Positions 10,236-19,062 of a stretch of DNA of 64,000 nucleotides are shown piece by piece. Both the position numbers and the translations under genes were made by a program. The number at the start of each line of letters is the position of its first letter. Position 1 is the stretch's first letter. This DNA comes from Minicystis rosea. GTDB taxonomy: Bacteria > Myxococcota_A > Polyangia > Polyangiales > Polyangiaceae. The DNA is taken from contig CP016211.1 of the NCBI GenBank assembly GCA_001931535.1, forward strand, positions 12,260,377-12,324,376, written 5' to 3'. Below the pieces are notes generated by a model. The model was given only the letters and a program-made list of their open reading frames with translations. It was not told where the DNA came from and searched no databases.

Positions 10236-11675
10236 ATGTCGAAGCCTTTCAGTCGTCTTATCTCGCGCTCCTCTGTTCTCGCTCCTCTCGGCGTCGCAGT
10301 GGCAATGGCAGCCGGCTGCTCCGGCACCGAGAGCCAGCCGACCGATGAAGGCACGCTCCAGCCGGGGCAGCAGGCGTTCGGCGAATACATCCTCCACGTG
10401 CAGCCCAAGACGCGGAAGATGACGCTGACGCGCTTGTCGCACGCGGCATTGGCGCTCGAGTCGTCCCGCGCCAATGCACAGGGGCCGCGCCTCTCGCCGC
10501 AGGCGATGTTCGACGCGAACCTCCAGTCCGACGACACGAGCGGCAGCGGGCCGGCCGACTCGGTGGAGCTCGTCACGGACGACGCCTCGTGGGAGGACAC
10601 CTTCGGCACCGCCGCCTCCTCGACGTGTCCGGCGAACGCGATCTGCGCCGACGTCACGCTCAACTCGTTCTGGAGCAAGACGCTCAATTTCACGTACGCC
10701 CAGATCACGAGCATCGTCGACAGCAATGGCGATCCGGTCGGCGCCCACGCCGCGCTCAACTCCGACGCGCCGAGCAACACCGGCCTGGACGCGAGCCTCG
10801 GTCTCTGGCTCTACCAATCCGCGGCCATCGACGCGACCCACGGCAGCATCAACAGCACGGCCAGCGCTCCCGGCGCCCAAGGCGTGATGCTCCCCGGCGC
10901 GGCCAACGGCGCGAAGAAGAAGTGGAAGCTCGCGAATCCGGATGACGCCGACGTCTACTACCGGCTCCGCGTCGTCGCCGCGACGTCGTACACCAATTAC
11001 AACATCGCCAAGCTCACGTACCGGACCACGCCGACCTATATCGACGGCTGCTCGCTGGGCACTGGCGAGACGGGCCTGCCGATCAAGCAGAGCTCCAACA
11101 ACACGACCCTGGCCACGTCCCCCACGCTCGCGAGCTCGGTCGCGCAGCTCTACGTCGCGCTCCCGTTCCAATTCACCTTCTACGGCACCACGTACAGCAG
11201 CAGCAATGGGCGGGTGAATTTCTCGAAGTTCGGCAACGTCACCCTCAGCAATGGCGTCGCCAGCGGCGGCGAGATCCCGTCGCTCGCCAACAACGTCGCG
11301 CTCCCGAGCACGAGCGCGCCCCGCGCGAGCTTCTCTCCGTGGTGGGACAACACCGTGATTGCCGCCAACGGGGGCATGTGCGCCAAGCTCGTGGGCAGCT
11401 CGCCGAACCGCCAGCTCGTGCTCTCGTGGAAGCGCATGGCGCTGAGCGGCAATGGCAACGGCGGTCCTTTCGTGACCTTCAGCGCAGTGCTCAACGAGAG
11501 CACCGACGAGATCTGGTTCAACTACGGCACGCTGAACGGGAGCGCCGGCGGCTGGTCCGCCACCTACGGCGCGCAGAACGCGGCCGGCAACTTGGCCGCG
11601 ATCGGCTCCGTGGGCTCCGCTTCCACTTTCCCCAACGGGACTCCCGGCCGGCTCGTTCTCCAGCCGATCCCCTGA
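10236..11675 (+). CDS. secreted lipoprotein in the RiPP cluster, function unknown
   Basis: A 479-residue protein with a signal peptide ending in a lipobox (AMAAGC, Cys28). It starts after a strong GAGGAG site. The mature part is rich in Ser, Thr, Asn and Gly. It has a beta-rich C-terminal half with FQFTFYGTTYSSSNGR and a WFNYGTLNG segment, which recall nidogen-like extracellular beta domains. It ends 34 bases before the precursor peptide and is probably co-transcribed with it. It could be a surface partner or immunity factor, or an unrelated neighbour; nothing in the sequence decides. Confidence 0.7.
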   Translation: MSKPFSRLISRSSVLAPLGVAVAMAAGCSGTESQPTDEGTLQPGQQAFGEYILHVQPKTRKMTLTRLSHAALALESSRANAQGPRLSPQAMFDANLQSDDTSGSGPADSVELVTDDASWEDTFGTAASSTCPANAICADVTLNSFWSKTLNFTYAQITSIVDSNGDPVGAHAALNSDAPSNTGLDASLGLWLYQSAAIDATHGSINSTASAPGAQGVMLPGAANGAKKKWKLANPDDADVYYRLRVVAATSYTNYNIAKLTYRTTPTYIDGCSLGTGETGLPIKQSSNNTTLATSPTLASSVAQLYVALPFQFTFYGTTYSSSNGRVNFSKFGNVTLSNGVASGGEIPSLANNVALPSTSAPRASFSPWWDNTVIAANGGMCAKLVGSSPNRQLVLSWKRMALSGNGNGGPFVTFSAVLNESTDEIWFNYGTLNGSAGGWSATYGAQNAAGNLAAIGSVGSASTFPNGTPGRLVLQPIP

Positions 11676-11709
11676 CGCTGCGGCACGAGCGCCCGCAACC
11701 GAGGCAACC

Positions 11710-11889
11710 ATGGCAGACATCGACGATCGCCCGAACATCACCGAGGAACACGATCTCGCCGCGTCCGCGGTCGACGATCCGCGGAAGCCCTACGAGGCCC
11801 CGCGCCTGCTCAAGAAGCGCAGCGTCGCGCGCGCCACGCTCTTCACCGCCGTGGGGGCTTCGATGATGACCCTCACCGCCATGGGCTGA
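11710..11889 (+). CDS. candidate RiPP precursor peptide with YxxPxL leader motif
   Basis: A 59-residue peptide, missed by length filters, between the lipoprotein and the radical SAM gene. The first half is acidic (ADIDDRPNITEEHD) and is followed by KPYEAPRLLKKRS. YEAPRL fits YxxPxL, the leader signature bound by PqqD-like B1 proteins in lasso peptide pathways. The C-terminal stretch VARATLFTAVGASMMTLTAMG has Thr, Ser and Met but no Asp, Glu, Cys or Lys. A Thr two residues before a candidate cut (T-L/F) fits the leader-end rule of B2 proteases. With no acidic residue the core cannot form a lasso ring, so another modification is expected. Precursor identity is inferred from size, motif and neighbours. 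Confidence 0.75.
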   Translation: MADIDDRPNITEEHDLAASAVDDPRKPYEAPRLLKKRSVARATLFTAVGASMMTLTAMG

Positions 11890-11917
11890 TCTCGATCGCG
11901 GCGACGCCGAGGAACGC

Positions 11918-12981
11918 ATGGCCGTCGCCACCATCGGCTTCCACCTCACCGACCGCTGCCAGCTCGACTGTCAGCACTGCCTCCGCGATCCGGCGCAGAC
12001 CCCGAAGGATCTGCCGCTGCCCTTGATCCGCAAGGTGCTCACGGAGGTGCAGCGCATCCACGGCAGCGTGCAGGTCGCGCTCACCGGGGGGAGCCGACGC
12101 TCCATCCCGAGTTCGAAGGCGTCATCGACACCATCGCGGAGCTCGGCCTCACGTGGCACATGGTGACGAACGCCCGCCGCATCGAGCGGTTCATGGCCCT
12201 GCTCAAGGAGAAGCCGGCCCGGCGCGCGGCGCTCACCGGGCTCAACTTCAGCCTCGACGGTGCCGACGAGCACGTGCACGACACCATCCGCGGCGCGGGC
12301 AGCTATCGGGAGGTCATGCTCGCGGCCACGCTGTGCACGGCTTACGGGATCCCGTTCGTCTTGCAGATGGTGGTCAATCGCAAGAACGCCCACCAGATCG
12401 ACGCGTTCGGCATGCTCGCGGCCTCGCTGTCGGCGAAGGCCGTGTCCTTCAGCTTCCTTCAGGCCACGGGCACGCACCTCGATCGCGAGCTCTACCTCAC
12501 CGCGCGCGAATGGCGCGGCGTGCAGGATCGCATCGAGCGGCTCCGCGACATGCTCAAGATCCCGGTGGTCATGCCCGAGGGCTTCTACCAGGCGCGCGCG
12601 TTCCACGTGTGCGATCCGTGGTCGAGCCAGCAGCTCCACGTCGACGTCGAAGGCCGGCTCAACATCTGCTGCCAGCACGCGGGCGTGCCGAGCCAGCACG
12701 CGCCCGGCGAGGCGCCGTCCGACGTCGCCGGCAGCTTGCACGAGATGTCGCTCGGCGAGGCGCACCTGAAGCTCCTCGAGATCATCCACGGCGCGCAGAA
12801 GGCACGGCTCGCGCGCGTCGCGGCGGGCGGCCTCACCGAGTGGGATCATTTCCCCTGCAACGACTGCATGAAGCATTTCGGCAAACCGCATTGGGATGAC
12901 GAGGGGGCCGCGGGGCCCGCCGCGCAGCGCGAGCGGTGGCGGGGCGCGTGGTCCAAGGTCAAGCTGCCGCTCGTGGGCTAG
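11918..12981 (+). CDS. radical SAM peptide maturase, interrupted by a one-base frameshift
   Basis: Two overlapping frames make one radical SAM protein of about 354 residues. The first frame gives the cluster motif CQLDCQHC (C-x3-C-x2-C, Cys14, 18, 21) and reads correctly up to VALTGG. The second resumes at WHMVTNARR, runs through NFSLDGADEHVH, and ends with a SPASM-like cysteine set (VCDPW, NICCQHAG, PCNDC). The break lies in the six-G run at 12086-12091. Adding one G restores the family GGEPT motif and an unbroken frame. It follows the precursor by 28 bases with an AGGAA site. It probably makes a radical-based crosslink or epimerisation in the peptide. Sequencing error is as likely as true inactivation. 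Confidence 0.8.
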
Positions 12982-12999
12982 TGCCCGCGCCGGACGACC

Positions 13000-13437
13000 A
13001 TGATGGACCGCTTCTTCGTCGATCGCGTCAGGCTCGGGGCCCGCGCGGTCGCGGCCCGTTTCCTGGCCGTCGCGCTGATCGATCGACGCTCGCTGCCCGA
13101 CGTCCTCTCGGGCCTCACGCCGCAGAGCGCTCTTCGCTCACCCTCGTCGCGGGCCGAGGAGGTGGTGCCGCGCGAGATCGTGGAGGCCGTGATCGCCGCG
13201 TCCGAGCAGCTCGTCGAGCGGATGCGCGTCGTGCCCGACACGTGCCTTTATCGCGCGCTCGCCCGCTATGCGGTCCTGCGTCGCGCCGGGTTTCCCGCGC
13301 GCTTCGTCATGGGCCTCGATCCCAAGGCCAGCGACATCTCCGGCCACGCCTGGGTCGAGCTCGACGGCGAGCCCGTCGGCGAGACGCTTTCGCCCGGGCT
13401 CACCGTCACGTTCCAGTACCCCGCGAGCATCTCATGA
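13000..13437 (+). CDS. lasso-type B2 leader peptidase (transglutaminase-like fold)
   Basis: A 145-residue cysteine protease of the family that cuts leader peptides in lasso peptide pathways. The triad is visible: Cys82 (VVPDTCLYRALA), His116 (SGHAWVEL) and Asp122 (LDGEPV). Its stop overlaps the next start (ATGA), so it is coupled to the B1 recognition protein. Together the two would recognise and remove the leader of the peptide at 11710. Confidence 0.88.
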   Translation: MMDRFFVDRVRLGARAVAARFLAVALIDRRSLPDVLSGLTPQSALRSPSSRAEEVVPREIVEAVIAASEQLVERMRVVPDTCLYRALARYAVLRRAGFPARFVMGLDPKASDISGHAWVELDGEPVGETLSPGLTVTFQYPASIS

Positions 13438-13712
13438 GCGACGTCCTCCCCGTGCCCAACCCGCAGGTCCTCTTCACCGAGATCGACGACGGCAGCGGCG
13501 TGCTGCTCCACCTCGAAACCAAGTTCTATTACACGCTCAACCCGACGGGCGTGATCGTGTGGAAGGCCCTCCGCGACAAGAGCGCCGCCACCATCGCCGC
13601 CATGGGCGAGCGCATCGCCGCCGAGTTCCGCGTCGAGGCCGACGAAGCGACGCGCGACGTCACGGGCCTCGTGGAAGAGCTGATCGCCGATGGTCTGCTC
13701 ATGAGCAAGTAG
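13434..13712 (+). CDS. PqqD-like RiPP recognition protein (B1)
   Basis: A 92-residue PqqD-fold protein with the family core VLLHLETKFYYTLNPTGVIVW followed by a helical part ending LIADGLLMSK. Such proteins bind the leader and deliver the precursor to the enzymes. The ATG overlaps the B2 stop by 4 bases. Its presence as a separate B1 beside B2 is the lasso-type split arrangement. Confidence 0.9.
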   Translation: MSDVLPVPNPQVLFTEIDDGSGVLLHLETKFYYTLNPTGVIVWKALRDKSAATIAAMGERIAAEFRVEADEATRDVTGLVEELIADGLLMSK

Positions 13713-13843
13713 GCCCGCGCATGCGTTTCCGGGGGCGCCTCTCGATCGCAAAAGAGGCTCGAAATGATGGATGGAACGCGCGGGTCTCGATCCGCGACGA
13801 AGCCGTCCTCGACGTGGGGACGCGAGTCCCTTCGCGGTGATCG

Positions 13844-14833
13844 ATGCCCGCCGTACGGCTCCATGGAGTGGACCTCGCGTGGTCGGGTGAGGCGCCGTTC
13901 GATCCGATCGCGAGCGTCCTCGCGATGGTCGATCCGATCGCGCCGGAGCCGATCGCCGAGCCGGCCGTGCGCTTCGTGCTGCGCTCCGCGGGCCCGGAGA
14001 TCGCCGCCGATCCGCGCGCCGAGGGATGGGAGCCGTCGTTCTTCCACGGCATCGTGCAGGCCTATCGTCGCGGGGGCGGCTTCCTCCTTTGGGATCGCGC
14101 TTCGCGCGTGCATCTGCCCGAAGGGGATGCGCCCATCGAGGTCGCGGTCGCGGCGCGCGAGGTCGAGCCGGGATCGGCCGCCGCGATGATCGAGGTCGCG
14201 ATCCCGCTCGCGCTCCGGCGCTTCGGCCTCTTTCACATCCATGCGGCCGCGCTGCGACATCCGTCCGGAGAGAGCATCCTCGTCGCCGGCGGATCGGGCG
14301 CGGGGAAGACCTCGACGACGATCGCCTTGATCGAAGCGGGATCGCAGTACCTCGGGGACGACGCCCACTTCCTCTCGAGCAACGCGGGCGGGCTTTGCAT
14401 CTCCGTCTTTCCGCGCGCGTTTCATCTCGCGCCCGCGACGATCGCCGCGTTCCCGCGCCTCGAGGCCTTCGCCGGCCCGCCGTCGGGGCGACGTGACAAG
14501 CGCGCGCTCGATGCGCGCCGCGCCTTTCCCGATCGCCATCTCGCGACGATGCCGCTCTCGCCGGGGCGCGTGTTGGCCTTGTTTCCCAGCGTCGTCGATG
14601 CGCCCGTGACCGAGCTCCTCCCGATCCCGCGCGCCGACGCGTTCGGGCTCCTCCTTGCGTCGAGCGCGGCGCTCGTCATCGATGGGCTCGCGGGCCGTGA
14701 CGAAAACCTGCGCGTGATTCAGGCCGTCCTCACCGCTTCGCGCTGCTTCGAGCTACGCCTCGGCCGGGACGCGCTGGTCGACCCTCGCGCGGAGGTGGCC
14801 GCGCGGATCGCACGCTGCACGACGAGCACGTGA
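13844..14833 (+). CDS. HPr-kinase-like P-loop protein of the RiPP cluster
   Basis: A 329-residue protein whose C-terminal half resembles the HPr kinase/phosphorylase catalytic domain. It has FHIHAAAL, the P-loop GGSGAGKTS (149-157) and LGDDAHFL. In paeninodin-type lasso clusters such a protein phosphorylates the peptide. Here a Ser/Thr of the core at 11710 is a possible target, but that is inference. The N-terminal 120 residues are not assigned. A 131-base gap without a recognisable gene separates it from B1. Confidence 0.75.
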   Translation: MPAVRLHGVDLAWSGEAPFDPIASVLAMVDPIAPEPIAEPAVRFVLRSAGPEIAADPRAEGWEPSFFHGIVQAYRRGGGFLLWDRASRVHLPEGDAPIEVAVAAREVEPGSAAAMIEVAIPLALRRFGLFHIHAAALRHPSGESILVAGGSGAGKTSTTIALIEAGSQYLGDDAHFLSSNAGGLCISVFPRAFHLAPATIAAFPRLEAFAGPPSGRRDKRALDARRAFPDRHLATMPLSPGRVLALFPSVVDAPVTELLPIPRADAFGLLLASSAALVIDGLAGRDENLRVIQAVLTASRCFELRLGRDALVDPRAEVAARIARCTTST

Positions 14834-14978
14834 TGTGAGCGTCGGCCCCGCGCCCGCTCCCGGATCTGTTGTGAAATCGCGCCGCGCCCCTTCGCGCGAG
14901 GCCGTTCGACCAGGGCCCTGCTTGAATCTTCCCGGCTCCCAGAGCAACGTACCCCCCGGAAGCCCGCAGGACGCCAGA

Positions 14979-17276
14979 GTGAGCGCTGAATCTTCTTCGA
15001 ACCGTGCACCGCGCCAGACCGGTCGGGATTGGGTGGAGCGACCCGATGCCGGCGGCGGTCAGGCCGTCATCTGGCACACCGTCCGGAAGAACTGGGCAAC
15101 GGCGCTGTTGACCGCTCTCGCGGTCACGCTGACGGTCACGTTCTACACGCTCGGCCAAACCAAGATTTACGCGGCCGCCGCGACCATTCAGTTCGATCCG
15201 AACCCGCCGCGTCCCCTCGGCGCCAAGGTCGAAGCGGTCGTCGACATGGGCGCGGGCAGCTATTGGGACAACCACGAGTACTACGAGACCCAATACAAGA
15301 TCATCACGTCGCTGAAGACGTCCCTCGCCGTCGTCAATCAGCTCGGGTTGAACCACGACGCCGCCTTCCTCGCGAACGCGCCGCCCAACACCGCCGTTCC
15401 GCAGGTGACGGTCTCGGAAGAGGCGGCTGCGCAAGCCCTCCGCGCGCGTGTCCGCGTCGAGCCCGTGAAGGACAGCCGCCTCGCCGTCGTGAAGCTCGAG
15501 GACGCCGATCCCGATCGCGCCCAGCGTCTCCTCACGGTCCTCGTCGACACGTACATCTCGATGAACCTCGAAGGCGCGCTGGCCTCGACGACGCAGGCGG
15601 TCGATTGGCTGCAAGGCCAGCTCGATCACCTGAAGACGGATCTCGAGACGAGCGAGATGGCGCTCCACGAGTACAAGGAGAAGAAGAACATCCTCTCCGT
15701 GGCCATGGACGATCAGTCCAACATGCTGCGCGAGGAGATGAAGCAGCTCAACGAGGCGCTCACCCACGTGCGCACGCGGCGCGAAGAGATCGCGGGGCGC
15801 CGCACCGAGCTCGCCAAGGTGAACGTCACCGATCCGGCGGTCATCCCCGCCGGCGAGCTCCTGGCGAACGGCCTGCTCCAGAGCCTCCGCCACACGTACA
15901 TCGACGCGGTCCGCGACCGCGACGCGCTCATGCGCGCCGGCAAGGGCGCGCATCACCCTGAAGTCGAGGCCACGAACGCGAAGATCGAGATCGCGCGGAG
16001 CGCCGTGCTCGCCGAGGTGAAGAACGTGCAGGGCTCGCTCGATCGCGACCTCGCCGCCATCAGCCACCAGGAGGGCGGGCTCGCCGGTCTCTTCGAGTCG
16101 GCGCGCAAGCGCGCGTTCGAGCTGAACCTCCTCGAGATCGAATACAACCGCCTCCGCCGCGCCAAGGACAACAACGAGAAGCTCTACGCCCTCGTCCTCG
16201 AGCGCACGAAGGAGAGCGATCTCTCCCGCATGCTGCGGGTCAACAACATCCGCGTCATCGATCACGCGCTTCGGCCCGGCGGCCCGGTGCGCCCGCAGGT
16301 CCCGTTCAACATCGGCGTGGGCGCGTTCTTCGGCCTCCTGCTCGGCCTCGCCGCCGCGCTCGGTCGCGCGGTCATCGATCGCACGGTGAAGACGCCGGAC
16401 GACGTGGAGAAGGAGGTCGGCATCACCTTCATCGGCCTGCTCCCCGCCATCGACGACGAGCGCAAGCTCGGCCCGAACTACGGGAAGAAGAAGCCGCGGG
16501 TGCGCCTCTCCGACATCAAGAAGCCCGAGCTCATCGTCCACGAGCACCGCATGAGCGGCATCGCCGAGGCCGCCCGCACCATCCGGACGAACTTGCTCTT
16601 CATGGCGCCGGATCACCCGTTCCGCACGCTGCTCATCACGAGCGCCGGCCCCTCCGAAGGCAAGACCACGGTCGCCTGCTGCGTCGCCATCGCCATGGCG
16701 CAGGCGGGCCAGCGCGTCGTCATCATCGACTGCGATCTGCGCAAGCCGCGCCTTCACCGCATCTTCGGCAAGGACTCCAAGGTCGGCGTCACCACCGCGC
16801 TCCTCGAGGAGTCGATCGACAACGCCATCCTCCCCACCGAGGTGCCGAACCTCAGCGTCATCTCGGCCGGGCCCATCCCGCCGAACCCGGCGGAGATCCT
16901 GCACAGCGAGCGCTTCCGGGCCTTCCTGGAGCAGGTCCAGGGCCGCTTCGATCGCGTCATCCTCGACAGCCCGCCCATCGTCCCGGTGACCGATGGTGTC
17001 GTGCTCTCCACGCTCGTCGACGGCACCATCCTCGTCGTGCGCGCCTTCAAGACCAGCAAAGATCTGGCGCGCCATGCGCTCCGCGCGCTGCTCGACGTGG
17101 GCGCCAACATCGCGGGCACGGTGCTGAACGCCGTGAACCTCGACAAGGGCGAGTACAAGTACTCGCAGTACTACTACTACCGTCGCGACGGTTATTACGC
17201 CGAGGAGGCGCCGACGAGCGCGGGCCGCGCCTCGACCGCACCGTCCACGCCGCAGGATCAGCCGCCGGCGGCGTAG
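14979..17276 (+). CDS. Wzz/BY-kinase: polysaccharide chain-length regulator and tyrosine autokinase
   Basis: A co-polymerase of capsule or exopolysaccharide export. Transmembrane helix 1 is at about 38-58, followed by a long periplasmic coiled region with many charged heptads. Helix 2 is at about 445-465 after the PxxP-type stretch VRPQVPFN. The cytoplasmic ATPase follows with Walker A SAGPSEGKTT (about 551), Walker A' VVIIDCDLRKP (about 580) and Walker B VILDSPPIVPVTD (about 660). The tail is Tyr-rich (YKYSQYYYYRRDGYY), the usual autophosphorylation site. GTG 14979 was chosen because AGGA lies before it; GTG 14835, directly after the previous gene, is an alternative. No other polysaccharide gene is in the window. 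Confidence 0.92.
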   Translation: MSAESSSNRAPRQTGRDWVERPDAGGGQAVIWHTVRKNWATALLTALAVTLTVTFYTLGQTKIYAAAATIQFDPNPPRPLGAKVEAVVDMGAGSYWDNHEYYETQYKIITSLKTSLAVVNQLGLNHDAAFLANAPPNTAVPQVTVSEEAAAQALRARVRVEPVKDSRLAVVKLEDADPDRAQRLLTVLVDTYISMNLEGALASTTQAVDWLQGQLDHLKTDLETSEMALHEYKEKKNILSVAMDDQSNMLREEMKQLNEALTHVRTRREEIAGRRTELAKVNVTDPAVIPAGELLANGLLQSLRHTYIDAVRDRDALMRAGKGAHHPEVEATNAKIEIARSAVLAEVKNVQGSLDRDLAAISHQEGGLAGLFESARKRAFELNLLEIEYNRLRRAKDNNEKLYALVLERTKESDLSRMLRVNNIRVIDHALRPGGPVRPQVPFNIGVGAFFGLLLGLAAALGRAVIDRTVKTPDDVEKEVGITFIGLLPAIDDERKLGPNYGKKKPRVRLSDIKKPELIVHEHRMSGIAEAARTIRTNLLFMAPDHPFRTLLITSAGPSEGKTTVACCVAIAMAQAGQRVVIIDCDLRKPRLHRIFGKDSKVGVTTALLEESIDNAILPTEVPNLSVISAGPIPPNPAEILHSERFRAFLEQVQGRFDRVILDSPPIVPVTDGVVLSTLVDGTILVVRAFKTSKDLARHALRALLDVGANIAGTVLNAVNLDKGEYKYSQYYYYRRDGYYAEEAPTSAGRASTAPSTPQDQPPAA

Positions 17277-17448
17277 TCTCCCGTTTCGTCGCGAGCGGTG
17301 ACGTCGAGCTCACGACGACCCGCGCGATCGCATGAGGGAAACGAGCCGACGGCGTTCCCGTGAACGCCTGAATCGCCGTGCACGTGCGGCTTCACGAGGC
17401 GCCTTTGCTAGACCGCGCCTGTGTAGAGGGCTACCCTAGGGCCTCGTT

Positions 17449-18009
17449 ATGAGCAACAAGCTGGACCAAGAGCTGGCCGAGGCGATCGCGGGCAAAGGCG
17501 GCGAGAACGATGCGCCCGCCGTGGCCAAGCCGGTGTTGCCGGAGCGCCGCCCGGCGCCCGCGCAGAAGAAGAGCCTCGGGCTCCTCGTCACGTTGCTCGC
17601 GCTCGTGGGCGCGGTCGTGGCGCTCTTCATGGTCGGCTTCAAGGAGGCCGCCGTCTACGCGACGCCGGTCGACAAGCTCGTGCATCAGCAAGCGAGCCTC
17701 GTGGGTCGCAAGGTGCGCGTCGAAGGCGAGCTCGTGCCCGGCACGTTGGTGAAGCGCGATCAGCCCTGCGAGTATCGCTTCACCATCCACAAGGATCAGG
17801 ATCAGCTTCCCGTCCGCTACAAGCAGTGCGTGATCCCCGACACCTTCCGCGACGTGCCCGGCGGCGGCGTCAACGTCACCATCGAAGGCGCGCTCAACAC
17901 GCAGGGCGAGTTCGAAGCCTCGCTGGTGATGGCCAAGTGCGCCTCGAAGTACGATCCCAGCACCCACGAGATGAAGAAGGACGCGCCCGGCACCGTGTCT
18001 GCGAACTGA
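17449..18009 (+). CDS. ccmE: CcmE-type haem chaperone with Cys in place of the haem-binding His
   Basis: CcmE carries haem covalently to apocytochrome c in the periplasm. The 186-residue protein has one membrane helix (about 43-62), then the OB-fold core (VRVEGELVPG, YRFTIHKD, VNVTIEGAL). The family haem site H-x3-Y appears as Cys164-x3-Tyr168 (MAKCASKYDP). A C-x3-Y form is known from archaea and some Deltaproteobacteria. The N-terminal cytoplasmic part of about 42 residues is longer than usual. It stands alone: no other ccm gene is within the window. Confidence 0.85.
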   Translation: MSNKLDQELAEAIAGKGGENDAPAVAKPVLPERRPAPAQKKSLGLLVTLLALVGAVVALFMVGFKEAAVYATPVDKLVHQQASLVGRKVRVEGELVPGTLVKRDQPCEYRFTIHKDQDQLPVRYKQCVIPDTFRDVPGGGVNVTIEGALNTQGEFEASLVMAKCASKYDPSTHEMKKDAPGTVSAN

Positions 18010-18147
18010 CGCAAGTCGTCAGACGAAGGGCCGAGCATCGGCCTGGAAGCGAAGCGTCAGAGAAGCCGTCGCGAGCGATCGCGGCGGCTTCGTCGTTTCA
18101 TGGGGGACCGCGAGCGGTGTGGGCGTCATTGCCCGCTTGTTCTCGTC

Positions 18148-18163
18148 CTTACCATCTGGTAAG
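18148..18163. promoter_or_regulatory. TetR operator palindrome
   Basis: CTTACCA and TGGTAAG flank TC as a perfect 7-bp inverted repeat ending 14 bases before the TetR start. The spelling TTACC...GGTAA is typical for the family. Position and symmetry suggest autorepression. Confidence 0.75.
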
Positions 18164-18177
18164 CATCGACCAACCAC

Positions 18178-18894
18178 ATGGCAGCGACCCGCTCCGCGGA
18201 GACAGACATCCGCGTCGCCATCGTGCGAGCCGCCACGCGTCTGTTCGCGGCCAAGGGCTTCGACGGCACCGCGTTGCAGGAGATCGCGGACGCCGTCGGG
18301 GTCACGAAGCCGGCGGTCTTGCATCACTTCCCCTCGAAGGAGCACATCCGCCAGGCGGTGCTCGGCGAGGTCCTCGAGCATTGGCAGGCGACGCTGCCGC
18401 GGTTGTTGCTCGCGGCCAGCGCGGGCAAGGGCCGCTTCGAGGCGGTGTTCGGCGAGCTCTATCGCTTCTTCGCGTCCGACGCCGATCGCGCGCGCGTCAT
18501 CCTCCGCGAGTGCCTCGATCGCCCGGCCGAAGCGCGCAAGCTCCTCGTCGGGCCGGTGCGCCCGTGGCTCGATGCGGTGGCGGGCTACATCCGTGCTGGG
18601 CAAGCCGGCGGGCGGCACCACGCCGATCTCGATCCCGACGCCTACGTCATCAACATCCTCTGCACCGTCATTTCGCTCACGGCCACCGCGTCGGTGAACG
18701 TCGCCGGCCTCGGGGAAGACGGCCGCGCTCGCTACGATCGGGAGATGGCGCGCATCGCGCGATCGAGCCTGTTCATTCCCGAGTCGACGCAGCCGCTGGA
18801 GCACCCGCAGCCGCCGCTCGCCGCCCCCGAGCCTTCGCGCCTCCGCCCGGCGACCACGGCCAAGCGGCGCAAGGGCACACGCAAGTCGGTGTGA
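18178..18894 (+). CDS. TetR-family transcriptional repressor
   Basis: The N-terminal helix-turn-helix is clear (RAATRLFAAKGFDGTALQEIADAVGVTKPAVLHHFPSK split over residues 14-50). A 150-residue ligand domain and a basic tail (KRRKGTRKSV) follow. The ligand is unknown. It probably controls itself through the palindrome 14 bases upstream. There is no adjacent co-directional target gene, so other targets may lie elsewhere. Confidence 0.92.
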   Translation: MAATRSAETDIRVAIVRAATRLFAAKGFDGTALQEIADAVGVTKPAVLHHFPSKEHIRQAVLGEVLEHWQATLPRLLLAASAGKGRFEAVFGELYRFFASDADRARVILRECLDRPAEARKLLVGPVRPWLDAVAGYIRAGQAGGRHHADLDPDAYVINILCTVISLTATASVNVAGLGEDGRARYDREMARIARSSLFIPESTQPLEHPQPPLAAPEPSRLRPATTAKRRKGTRKSV

Positions 18895-18909
18895 GGCGAG
18901 CGCCGCCGG

Positions 18910-18934
18910 CCAGAAGCGCTGACAGCGTTTCTGG
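18910..18934 (+). terminator. hairpin after the TetR gene, possible terminator
   Basis: CCAGAAGCGCT and AGCGTTTCTGG pair over 11 bases (one G-U) with a 3-base loop, 16 bases after the TetR stop. There is no T run, so intrinsic termination is uncertain. Confidence 0.45.
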
Positions 18935-19062
18935 GCAGCGGCGTCGCCCCATCGAAACCGATGGTGATGCCCGCGCGCGAAGCGCCGCCGCAAAGCAGCG
19001 CTGAAGTGCGACCATATGTCGCCCGCGCTTCGGGCGGACGGCACCAGGGCTTTCGGCGTCCG

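Noticed and set aside
14730..17075. 781-residue minus-strand open frame opposite the BY-kinase
   Set aside because: Shadow frame with no motif; Walker motifs and membrane helices are on the plus strand.
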